From assembly GCA_964625145.1 (NCBI GenBank), contig CAZVAQ010000089.1:1-13980 (forward strand): a DNA stretch of 13,980 nucleotides, in the 5' to 3' direction. Below are positions 1-6,656 of this stretch, in pieces. The notes beneath the pieces were generated by a model, which was given only the letters and a program-made list of their open reading frames with translations, searched no databases and was not told where the DNA came from. The stretch is from CAYTRP01 sp964625145. GTDB lineage: Bacteria > Sumerlaeota > Sumerlaeia > SLMS01 > JAHLLQ01. Within the stretch, counting starts at the first letter, position 1. The number at the start of each line of letters is the position of its first letter. Both the position numbers and the translations under genes were made by a program.

Positions 1-534
1 GGAACTGCGTTGAATCTGGAGTATCTGGGCGACCGGATCGAGCGGCTCGGCAGTGTGCACGTGGTGGACCTGTCCGGCTCGCTGCTGAAGGTGGCCCAGG
101 AACGCATCGCCGAGCGCGGCTGGAGCAACGTCCGGACGCACGAGGCCGACGCCACGACCTTTGAACTCCCTGACGGCCTGAAGGCGGACGTGGTGACCTT
201 CTCCTACAGCCTGACGATGATCCCGGAGTGGTTCGCGGCGATCGAATGCGCCGAGCGCCTGCTCAAGCCCGGCGGCGTCATCGCCGTGGTGGATTTCTAC
301 ATCGCGCGCAAGTACCCGGCCGATGACATGAAGCGCCACGGTTGGTGGACGCGGACATTTTGGACCGCGTGGTTCGGCTTCGACAACGTGAACCTGTCCC
401 CCGATCATATCCCTTATCTGGTCCGGCGGTTCGAGCCGGTCAGCCTGTGGGAAGGGCGGGCGAAGGTGCCGTATGTCCCCTTGGGGCGGGTGCCGATATA
501 CCGGTTCATTGGCCGCAAGCGGGAGACAGCCTAG
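1..534 (+). CDS. btaB: BtaB-type SAM-dependent methyltransferase (betaine lipid synthesis), 5'-truncated by window edge
   Basis: The reading frame is open from base 1, so the gene begins upstream of the window; the TTG at 10 is an internal leucine, not a start. The first visible residues (GTALNLEYLG) look like the tail of the glycine-rich SAM-binding motif I. Next come an acidic strand end (HVVDLSGSLLKVA), a DA motif (THEADATTF) and the segment FSYSLTMIPEW, which closely resembles SYSLSMIPD of BtaB and BTA1 C-terminal domains. The tail (VDFYIARKYP, TFWTAWFGFDNVNLSPDH, YRFIGRK) also follows the BTA1 pattern from memory. BtaB transfers three methyl groups from SAM to diacylglyceryl-homoserine, giving the betaine lipid DGTS at the membrane. 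BtaA, which makes the substrate, would be expected upstream or fused at the N terminus, outside the window. The alternative is another class I methyltransferase, but the SYSL-MIP and VDFY motifs argue for BtaB. Confidence 0.75.
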   Translation, partial: GTALNLEYLGDRIERLGSVHVVDLSGSLLKVAQERIAERGWSNVRTHEADATTFELPDGLKADVVTFSYSLTMIPEWFAAIECAERLLKPGGVIAVVDFYIARKYPADDMKRHGWWTRTFWTAWFGFDNVNLSPDHIPYLVRRFEPVSLWEGRAKVPYVPLGRVPIYRFIGRKRETA

Positions 535-702
535 CCGGGGATCGGTTTGCCTTGCGCCTGTTGGGCGTCGGGGTCGCCGGTGACGCGTTTCCGGACGCTG
601 GACAGAAGAGGTCCGGGATTGGCTAGGACAGAATTGGCCAAGGCGGGGGGCGGCGGTTGTAACGATGGCAACCTTTCGGTAGGCGAGACCCTAAATCACG
701 GC

Positions 703-1545
703 ATGAGTGTCGAATTCGCAGTCACATCCGACCTTTTCACAATCAAGACCGCCCGTCTTGAGTCGCTGGACGACTTTGAGTTGGCGCGCGGCCGGGGCGT
801 TGATTTGCTCGTGCTGGACGGACCCCAGTCCAGCCGGTTCATGGCAGGCTTTGCCGTGTCGGACCGCCTGATCGAGCGGGCGCTGCGCCTGCGCTACGAG
901 GTGTTCAACCTGGAGCTGAAGGAAGGCCTCATGGCCTCCGAGCACACCGGGCTGGACCGTGACGATTTTGACGACCAGATGGTGCACTGTGTCCTGGTGG
1001 AGCGCCAGAGTGGCGACGTGGTCGGGACCTACCGGCTGCAGGCAGCCAAGGATGGCCGGCGCTTGTACTCCAGTCAGGAGTACGACCTGTTGCCGCTGGC
1101 CGATCTGCTGCCGTGGTCGGTGGAATGCGGCCGCGCCTGCATCGCGCGGAATTACCGTTCGCCCCAATCCGTCCTGCAGCTTTGGTCGGCCATTGGGTCA
1201 TACATGCGGCTGCATGAGGCGCACTACCTGTTCGGCTGCTGCTCCCTCACCACGACGGATCCGGACGATGGCTGGCGGGCCATGCAGACGCTGCGGCGCA
1301 ATGGCTGGCTGCATCCAGAGCTGTTCCTGCGCGCCCAGCCGGAATACTCCTGCGGCGATCCCTCGCGGGAATTCGATCCGGCCATCGGCGCGGCGATTCC
1401 GCTGCCAAAGCTCTTCAACGCCTACATGCGCCTCGGCGCCAAGGTGGTCAGCGAACCGGCCGTCGACCGCGAGTTCGGGACGGTGGACTTCTTCGTGATG
1501 ATCGACCGGCGGGAAGTGAACTTGTCGGTGTTGGCGAACCTGTAG
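703..1545 (+). CDS. olsB: OlsB-like N-acyltransferase (GNAT fold), amino-acid lipid synthesis
   Basis: 280 residues from ATG 703. Family members transfer a 3-hydroxyacyl chain from acyl-ACP to the alpha-amino group of ornithine (OlsB) or glycine (GlsB), the first step of phosphorus-free aminolipid synthesis. The sequence shows the hallmark order: LRLRYEVFNLE (about 61-71), FDDQMVHCVLV (about 89-99), VVGTYRL (106-112), a Y-S-S-Q-E-Y-D-L segment (122-129), the acyl-CoA/ACP pyrophosphate-loop region VECGRACIARNYR (140-152), HYLFGCCSL (174-182) and the conserved end LPKLFNAYMRLG...DREFGTVDFFV (234-265). Length is normal for the family. The frame stays open upstream to a TTG at 547, but that 52-residue extension is low-complexity and lacks a clear ribosome site, so I chose ATG 703; its ribosome site is also weak. 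The downstream PlsC-type acyltransferase is the expected partner. The accepted amino acid cannot be read from the sequence. Confidence 0.82.
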   Translation: MSVEFAVTSDLFTIKTARLESLDDFELARGRGVDLLVLDGPQSSRFMAGFAVSDRLIERALRLRYEVFNLELKEGLMASEHTGLDRDDFDDQMVHCVLVERQSGDVVGTYRLQAAKDGRRLYSSQEYDLLPLADLLPWSVECGRACIARNYRSPQSVLQLWSAIGSYMRLHEAHYLFGCCSLTTTDPDDGWRAMQTLRRNGWLHPELFLRAQPEYSCGDPSREFDPAIGAAIPLPKLFNAYMRLGAKVVSEPAVDREFGTVDFFVMIDRREVNLSVLANL

Positions 1546-1585
1546 GCTGGTCAGCAGGGGTTAGAGCAACGACCAAGGAATTGGG

Positions 1586-2383
1586 ATGATGGCTGAACGC
1601 GCCCGGTCGAATGGTTGGCTGGCAGGCGTGCGGGTTGGCGTGTTTGTAGTCTTCTGCGCGGTGATGCTGGTCGCCTATCTGGTCCGGCGATGGTTTGCTC
1701 GCGGGCGCGATGCGCGTTGGCGCGTGGCGGTCCGGTGGATCCGGGCGTGGTGCCGGGGGGCGTGCTGGATACTGGGGCTGCGATGGCGGCTGGAGGGGGA
1801 GCTCCCCCGGGGCGCATGCCTGCTGGCGCCCAACCATCTTGGGTATGTGGACTTCCTGGTGCTGGGGGCGGTGTTTCCGTGCTTCATCCTGTCGCGGGCG
1901 GACCTGTTGGGGTGGCCCGGTGTGGGATTACTAGTCGCGGCGAGCGAGAACCCGACCGTCTCCCGCGGCCGAGGGAGGGACGTGCGGGAGACGGCGGTGC
2001 AGATGCGCGAGCGTCTGGAGGCCGGCCATGCGATCCTGGCGTTCCTGGAGGGCACCTCCAGCGCCGGCGACCGCGTGCTGCCGTTCATGCCGTCGTTCCT
2101 GCAGCCCGTGATCGACGCGGGCGCGCCGGTGGTGCCGGTGGGCATAGGCTGGTCGGCGCACGATCCGCGGGTGGACGTGGGGGAGGACATCGCCTTCTGG
2201 AAGGACCACGAGTTTGGCCCCCATACCTGGCGGTTGTTTGGGTTGAGGGGGTTGGAGGCCCAGGTGCGAATTGGTCAGCCCATCGCGTCGTCCGGCCGAC
2301 CGAGGCGGGAGCTGGCGGAGGAGACCCGCCAGGCGGTCTGCGAGCTGGCGGGCCTGCCGCCGGGGGAGCGCGCCGATCTGTGA
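1586..2383 (+). CDS. olsA: OlsA/PlsC-type lysolipid O-acyltransferase
   Basis: 265 residues; start ATG 1586 (or 1589) has a good AAGGA at 1575-1579. The LPLAT/PlsC family transfers an acyl chain from acyl-ACP or acyl-CoA to a hydroxyl. Next to OlsB it most likely O-acylates the 3-hydroxyl of the N-acyl amino acid. A hydrophobic N-terminal segment (about 11-33) should anchor it to the inner face of the cytoplasmic membrane. Acyltransferase motif I is NHLGYVD, giving H84-x4-D89; a motif II arginine lies near 127 (TVSRGRGRD); motif III is LEGTSSAGDR (E155-G156-T157, usually FPEGTRS); motif IV is PVVPVGIG (about 182-188). All catalytic positions are present, although motif III has Leu where Pro is usual. 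It follows the OlsB gene after 40 bp, so the two are probably co-transcribed. Membrane glycerophospholipid synthesis (plain PlsC) is the main alternative. Confidence 0.8.
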   Translation: MMAERARSNGWLAGVRVGVFVVFCAVMLVAYLVRRWFARGRDARWRVAVRWIRAWCRGACWILGLRWRLEGELPRGACLLAPNHLGYVDFLVLGAVFPCFILSRADLLGWPGVGLLVAASENPTVSRGRGRDVRETAVQMRERLEAGHAILAFLEGTSSAGDRVLPFMPSFLQPVIDAGAPVVPVGIGWSAHDPRVDVGEDIAFWKDHEFGPHTWRLFGLRGLEAQVRIGQPIASSGRPRRELAEETRQAVCELAGLPPGERADL

Positions 2384-2552
2384 GGCTCTTTGCCGGACAT
2401 TCCGGAGGCCGGCCGGGCGGGATTGGTGTTGCCCGATACGGGTCCCTCCGAGAGTCTCCCCAATCAAGCCAGTGGAACTGCCGATGGCATTGATCTGGGG
2501 GGCACCCCGAGGGATTGGCTGGAGTTCCATCCGAGACGAGCGAGTCGAACCC
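2384..2552 (+). other. 169-bp intergenic spacer with a small hairpin
   Basis: The spacer separates the lipid cassette from the transporter genes. A short perfect hairpin, CCGGA-cat-TCCGG (2393-2405), follows the acyltransferase stop by ten bases but has no T-run, so it is not a standard intrinsic terminator. A second weak inverted repeat lies at 2464-2471 and 2485-2493 (TCAAGCCA against TGGCATTGA, one bulge). I see no convincing sigma-70 promoter, but a new transcription unit probably starts here because the gene content changes. Confidence 0.3.
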
Positions 2553-4844
2553 ATGATGAACAACGGATCTGATAGCCGAACAATGAAGCGCGGGCATCGC
2601 TGGTGGCAGGGCGCGGCCGCGATGGCCTTGGCTTTGGTGCTGGCAGCCTGCCAGCAGGGGGGGACCGATTCCTCGTCGAACCGGAACACCTCCGGCGGCG
2701 CGAGCCAGCCCACGGAAGTGGCCCAGGCTTCCGGCGAGTCGGCCGCCAACACCGTGGCGCCGCGCGTCGTGGCGGCGGAGGACGATCACCGCTCACCCAC
2801 CGAGATCATCCGCGAATGGGTCACGCCCGTCGTGGTCGATGAGTTCAACCCCGACGTCTCCGACGAGAAGCGCGGCGAACCCGGAAAGCGCGGCGGTGTC
2901 TTCCGCGTGCGCAACCCAAGCGACTTCGGCGACCTGAACCCGATTACCAGCACCAGCCAGCCGGACCGGCTGCTTCAGTTGCTGATCTTTGATTCACTGA
3001 TCACATCCAACCGCGAGACGCTGGAGGACCTGCCGCGCATCGCGTGGACGTTCTCCAAGGCAGACCTGCTGAAGCTGGCCAATGGCGACGCGCAGCACGG
3101 CATCCTGCTGCAAATGGGAACCGAGGGTGAGCCGGACTCGGAAGTGGTGTTCGTTCCGGGCGCGCGGCGGCGGACATTCGTCAAGACGGACCTGGCGTCC
3201 TTTGACGCGGAGGCCGGCACGGCGACGCTGAAGGAGCAATGGGGCGGCGAGACGATCAAGGGCAGCATCATCGAGAACGAGTACACGATTGAAATCAATG
3301 AAGGCGAGGCGGAGGGCGCGCTGGATCGTGCGCTGCGCACGACCATTGGCGAGCTGGACACATGGACCGACCGCGTCGGCGGCGAGGACCTGCAGCGACC
3401 CTTCCGCAAGCAGGAATGCGCCTTCTGGTTCACGCTGCGCGATGGCGTCACCTGGCACGATGGCCAGCCGGTGACGGCGGAGGACGTGAAGTTCAGCTTC
3501 GACGTGATCATGAACACGACGGTGCAGGCGCAGAACCTGCGCAACTATTACCAGGACGTCGAAGTCTGTGATATCAAGGAAGACGGCAAGACGGTCTACT
3601 TCGAATCGCGCAAGCCGTACTTCGGCCAGTTTGGCTTTCTGGGCGGCATCTACCTGGTGCCGAAGCACGCGTTCAACCCGGAACGCTTTGGCGGTGATGA
3701 GGTGGCCTTTGGCCGCGCGTTCAACGAGGCGCCGTTCCGCTCGCGGCCGCTGGGCAACGGACCGTACCGCTTCGTGGAGTGGAAGCAGGGCTCCAGCCTG
3801 ACGGTTGAACGCTATCCGGATTACTGGGCGAGCAAGCTGCCGGAGGGGAGCGTGCCCATGTGGCGCCCCGCCATGCCGTACTTCGACCGGATCGAGTACA
3901 TCCTGATCCCCGACAAGTCGGCGGCGCAGCGCGAGCTGGAAACCGGCGGCGTGGACGCGGACATGGACATCGAGCCCGACACCTGGGCGCAGGCCAGCAC
4001 GAACACGGATGCCTTCAAGGCGCGCATGGTGCGCGGCCAGCATCTGGGTTTCCTGTACACGTTCATGGCGCTGAACAACAACAGCACCATCTTCCGCGAT
4101 CCGGCGACGCGCCGGGCGCTGGCGCACCTGATCCCGCGCGAGAAGACCGCGAAGGACGTCTACTATGACCTCGCGATCCCGGTGACTGGGCCGTTCTTTG
4201 TGGAGGGACCGGGCTATGATCGCACCGTGGGGCAGGTGCCCTACGACCCGGAGACCGCGCGCCGCCTGCTGCGCCGCGCCGGATGGCTCGACCGCGATGG
4301 CGACGGCATCCTCGAGAAGGAAATCGACGGGAAGATGGTCCCGTTCGAGTTCGAGTACCTGATCCACACCGCGCGCGATTATCACGAGAAGGTCGCGGAC
4401 ATCTACAAGGAAGCCATCGAGCAGGTCGGCATCCGCATGACGATCCGCAAGCTCGACTTCAGCACGCTGCTTGACCTGACGCGTAACCAGGAGTTCACCG
4501 CGTCGCGCCAGGCGTGGGGGACTTCGCTGGATCCCGACCCGTACCAAATCTGGCACTCCAGCCAGGCGATGCGCGGCGGTTCGAACTATGTCTCGTACCG
4601 CAACGAGAAGGCGGACCGGCTGATGGAGCAATTGCGCGAGGAGTTCTACCCGCCCAAGCGCTGGGAGATCGCGCGCGAGCTGCACCGCATCATCGCGGAG
4701 GACCAACCGGTGATCTTCCTGGAAGGCTTCCAGCAGACGTACTTCTACAGCCGCGGGCTGCGCGGCGTGAAGCTGTACCCGAGCATGTATCCGTATGACT
4801 TCCTTGAGTGGTGGTGGTCGGACGAAAGCGGCCGGCGGAAGTGA
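2553..4844 (+). CDS. ABC importer family-5 solute-binding lipoprotein with large insertion
   Basis: 763 residues from ATG 2553 (ATG 2583 is an alternative; neither has a clear ribosome site). The N terminus is a lipoprotein signal: basic KRGHR, a hydrophobic core and lipobox VLAAC with Cys33. A low-complexity Ser/Gly/Thr/Ala-rich linker follows to about 110. The DppA/OppA-type fold then shows GGVFRVRNPSDFGDLNPI (114-131), the family signature FTLRDGVTWHDGQPVTAEDVKFSF (about 293-316), a GNGPYRFVEW motif and the late lobe ending in YPYDFLEWWW. It captures a peptide or oligosaccharide outside the membrane and delivers it to the two permeases downstream. Family members are typically 500-600 residues; much of the excess lies between PRIAWTFSK (about 161-169) and the WHDG signature (301-304), where about 115 extra residues are rich in charged positions. 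The stop lies one base before the assembly gap. The ligand is unknown. Confidence 0.88.
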   Translation: MMNNGSDSRTMKRGHRWWQGAAAMALALVLAACQQGGTDSSSNRNTSGGASQPTEVAQASGESAANTVAPRVVAAEDDHRSPTEIIREWVTPVVVDEFNPDVSDEKRGEPGKRGGVFRVRNPSDFGDLNPITSTSQPDRLLQLLIFDSLITSNRETLEDLPRIAWTFSKADLLKLANGDAQHGILLQMGTEGEPDSEVVFVPGARRRTFVKTDLASFDAEAGTATLKEQWGGETIKGSIIENEYTIEINEGEAEGALDRALRTTIGELDTWTDRVGGEDLQRPFRKQECAFWFTLRDGVTWHDGQPVTAEDVKFSFDVIMNTTVQAQNLRNYYQDVEVCDIKEDGKTVYFESRKPYFGQFGFLGGIYLVPKHAFNPERFGGDEVAFGRAFNEAPFRSRPLGNGPYRFVEWKQGSSLTVERYPDYWASKLPEGSVPMWRPAMPYFDRIEYILIPDKSAAQRELETGGVDADMDIEPDTWAQASTNTDAFKARMVRGQHLGFLYTFMALNNNSTIFRDPATRRALAHLIPREKTAKDVYYDLAIPVTGPFFVEGPGYDRTVGQVPYDPETARRLLRRAGWLDRDGDGILEKEIDGKMVPFEFEYLIHTARDYHEKVADIYKEAIEQVGIRMTIRKLDFSTLLDLTRNQEFTASRQAWGTSLDPDPYQIWHSSQAMRGGSNYVSYRNEKADRLMEQLREEFYPPKRWEIARELHRIIAEDQPVIFLEGFQQTYFYSRGLRGVKLYPSMYPYDFLEWWWSDESGRRK

Positions 4845-4845
4845 A

Positions 4846-4945
4846 NNNNNNNNNNNNNNNNNNNNNNNNNNNNNNNNNNNNNNNNNNNNNNNNNNNNNNN
4901 NNNNNNNNNNNNNNNNNNNNNNNNNNNNNNNNNNNNNNNNNNNNN
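4846..4945. other. Assembly gap (100 N)
   Basis: Exactly 100 N, the usual placeholder for a scaffold gap of unknown true length. It starts one base after the TGA of the solute-binding protein and ends two bases before the first codon I can assign to the DppB-like permease. The hidden DNA therefore includes the permease ribosome site, perhaps its true start codon, and possibly a repeat or a small gene. Confidence 0.97.
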
Positions 4946-4947
4946 CC

Positions 4948-6624
4948 TTGATCACCTATATCATCAAACGCCTGCTCCTGATGGTCGTGACGCTTTTCGG
5001 CATCACGCTCATCACCTTTGCCGTCACGCGCCTGACGCCGGGCGAACCGATGCCGATCGGGCCGGGTGTGACGGCGGAGCAGGGTGGCTTTGACGCGATC
5101 CTGGAGCAGAACCGCCGCAACCTGGGGTTGGACAAGCCGTTGTTCCTGAACCTGCGGTTCGAAGACCGGAACTATTCGGCGCGCGAAGCCGTGGCCGACA
5201 TCTGCCGCCCCGTGCGGTTCTGGCGCGAGGATGCTGAGCGCCGCCTGCGCCGCTCGAGCACCATCGCCATCGAACCCGTGCTGGAACGATTGCGCGCACT
5301 GGAGCAGGTCGACGGACCGGTTGATCATCACCTGAAACCGACCGACGATCCTGCGCGCCGCGTCGATGTGGCTGATGCACGGCGACGGTTGCTGGAGGAA
5401 TTGCCACGTTTGGCGGGAGAGACTCCAACCAGTGTCGAAGGGAAGGAAGGCGCGGAACTCATCGCCGCCTGGGAGGCATGGCACGAATCCGCCAAGCCCC
5501 GCTGGGAGCCGCAGGCTGTCCGCCAGTCGGTGGATGCCTTTCTCGCCGGCCAGGCCAGCGCCGCGGACCTGCGACTGGTGGGTGGCTACGCCATCCCGCA
5601 TTTGATGGAGGCGCTCAACGGCAAGGACGACGCGCGCGCGCAACGCGCCAATGCGGGACTGTCCTCGCTGACGGGCATCTCCTTTGTCACCAGCGAGGAG
5701 GCATGGAGCGCGGAGAAGGCCGACGTCGTCTCCATGTGGAACTCCTTCTACACGCGCGAGAAGGTGCGCTTCTCCGATTACAATACGCTGCAGGACGCCG
5801 TGAACGTTGTGTTCAACACGCAGTACGGCCTGTGGCTGACGCAGGTGGCGACGTTCGACTTTGGCCGTTCGTACAAGGAGCGCCGCCCCGTCATCCGCCT
5901 CATGCTGGAGCGCCTGCCGATCACCTTCGTGTTGTCGCTCATCTCGATCATCATGGGTTACCTGATCGCGCTGCCGATCGGGATCTACTCGGCGGTGTCG
6001 CGAAACCCGCTGCTGGACAAGGCGATCACGGTCGGCGTGTACCTGTTGTATTCGCTCCCGGTCTTCTGGGTGGGGCAGTTGCTGTTGATGGGCCTGACCG
6101 GTGGCCCCGCGCCGTGGGGCGGGACATGGCCGGCGTTGTTCCCGACGCGCGGGATGAATTCCGGCGACCACAACTGGATGACCGGCGAGCCGGCGGCGCT
6201 GTTGAACTTTGCGTGGCACATCGTGCTGCCGGTGACGTGCATGACCTATGGCGGCATTGCCTATGTCTCGCGCCAGATGCGCAGCGCGATGTTGGAGAAC
6301 CTGAACCTGGATTACGTCCGCACGGCATGGGCCAAGGGCCTCTCGCCGCGGATGGTCATCTTCAAGCACGTCCTGCGCAACTCGCTCATCCCGATCCTGA
6401 CGATCTCGGCGAGCCTGCTGCCGGAGCTCATGGCCGGGTCCATCGTGGTGGAGCTGATCTTCACGATTCCGGGCATGGGGCTGTTGACGTTCGATGCGAT
6501 CCTCAACCGCGACTATCCTGTTATCAACGCGGTGCTGTTCTTCTCGGCGCTGCTGACGCTGCTGGGGATCCTGCTGGTGGACTTGTCGTACGCCTTGGCG
6601 GATCCGCGGATCCGGTTTGAGTGA
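4948..6624 (+). CDS. DppB-like ABC permease with about 220-residue extracytoplasmic insert containing a HEAT-like motif
   Basis: 558 residues from TTG 4948; the true start may lie a codon or more inside the N gap, since relatives begin M-x-x-Y-I-x-R-R-L. It is one of two membrane channels of a peptide/nickel/oligosaccharide ABC importer. TM1 is at about 8-27, followed by the family motif RLTPGEP and LGLDKPLF (59-66). The family then normally proceeds to the D-F-G-R-S motif; here that motif (FDFGRSYKERRPV, about 303-315) is delayed by about 220 residues. The insert holds a HEAT-like unit (about 208-245, with AIPHLMEAL and AGLSSLTG) and Trp-rich segments (AWEAWHESAKPRW; MWNSFYTREKVRF). The rest is standard: TMs near 325-349, 356-382, 420-440, 482-507 and 526-550, and the ATPase-docking EAA loop at about 457-480 (TAWAKGLSPRMVIFKHVLRN). 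Usual length is 300-340 residues. Family topology puts the TM1-TM2 loop outside the membrane. Confidence 0.9.
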   Translation: MITYIIKRLLLMVVTLFGITLITFAVTRLTPGEPMPIGPGVTAEQGGFDAILEQNRRNLGLDKPLFLNLRFEDRNYSAREAVADICRPVRFWREDAERRLRRSSTIAIEPVLERLRALEQVDGPVDHHLKPTDDPARRVDVADARRRLLEELPRLAGETPTSVEGKEGAELIAAWEAWHESAKPRWEPQAVRQSVDAFLAGQASAADLRLVGGYAIPHLMEALNGKDDARAQRANAGLSSLTGISFVTSEEAWSAEKADVVSMWNSFYTREKVRFSDYNTLQDAVNVVFNTQYGLWLTQVATFDFGRSYKERRPVIRLMLERLPITFVLSLISIIMGYLIALPIGIYSAVSRNPLLDKAITVGVYLLYSLPVFWVGQLLLMGLTGGPAPWGGTWPALFPTRGMNSGDHNWMTGEPAALLNFAWHIVLPVTCMTYGGIAYVSRQMRSAMLENLNLDYVRTAWAKGLSPRMVIFKHVLRNSLIPILTISASLLPELMAGSIVVELIFTIPGMGLLTFDAILNRDYPVINAVLFFSALLTLLGILLVDLSYALADPRIRFE

Positions 6625-6656
6625 GATGACCGGAGTGACATTGGGAGAGCCGATGC

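Noticed and set aside
547..702. N-terminal extension of the OlsB-like protein from TTG 547
   Set aside because: The 52 residues match nothing in the family and have no good ribosome site; ATG 703 gives the normal family length.
616..2520. Shared 10-mer GGGATTGGCT upstream of the OlsB-like and solute-binding-protein genes (616-625 and 2511-2520) as a common operator
   Set aside because: It is short, not palindromic, found only twice, and the flanking bases do not match.
2271..2552. Upstream extension of the solute-binding protein overlapping the acyltransferase gene
   Set aside because: The lipoprotein signal (lipobox VLAAC) fixes the start close to 2553 or 2583; the upstream part is Arg-rich shadow sequence.
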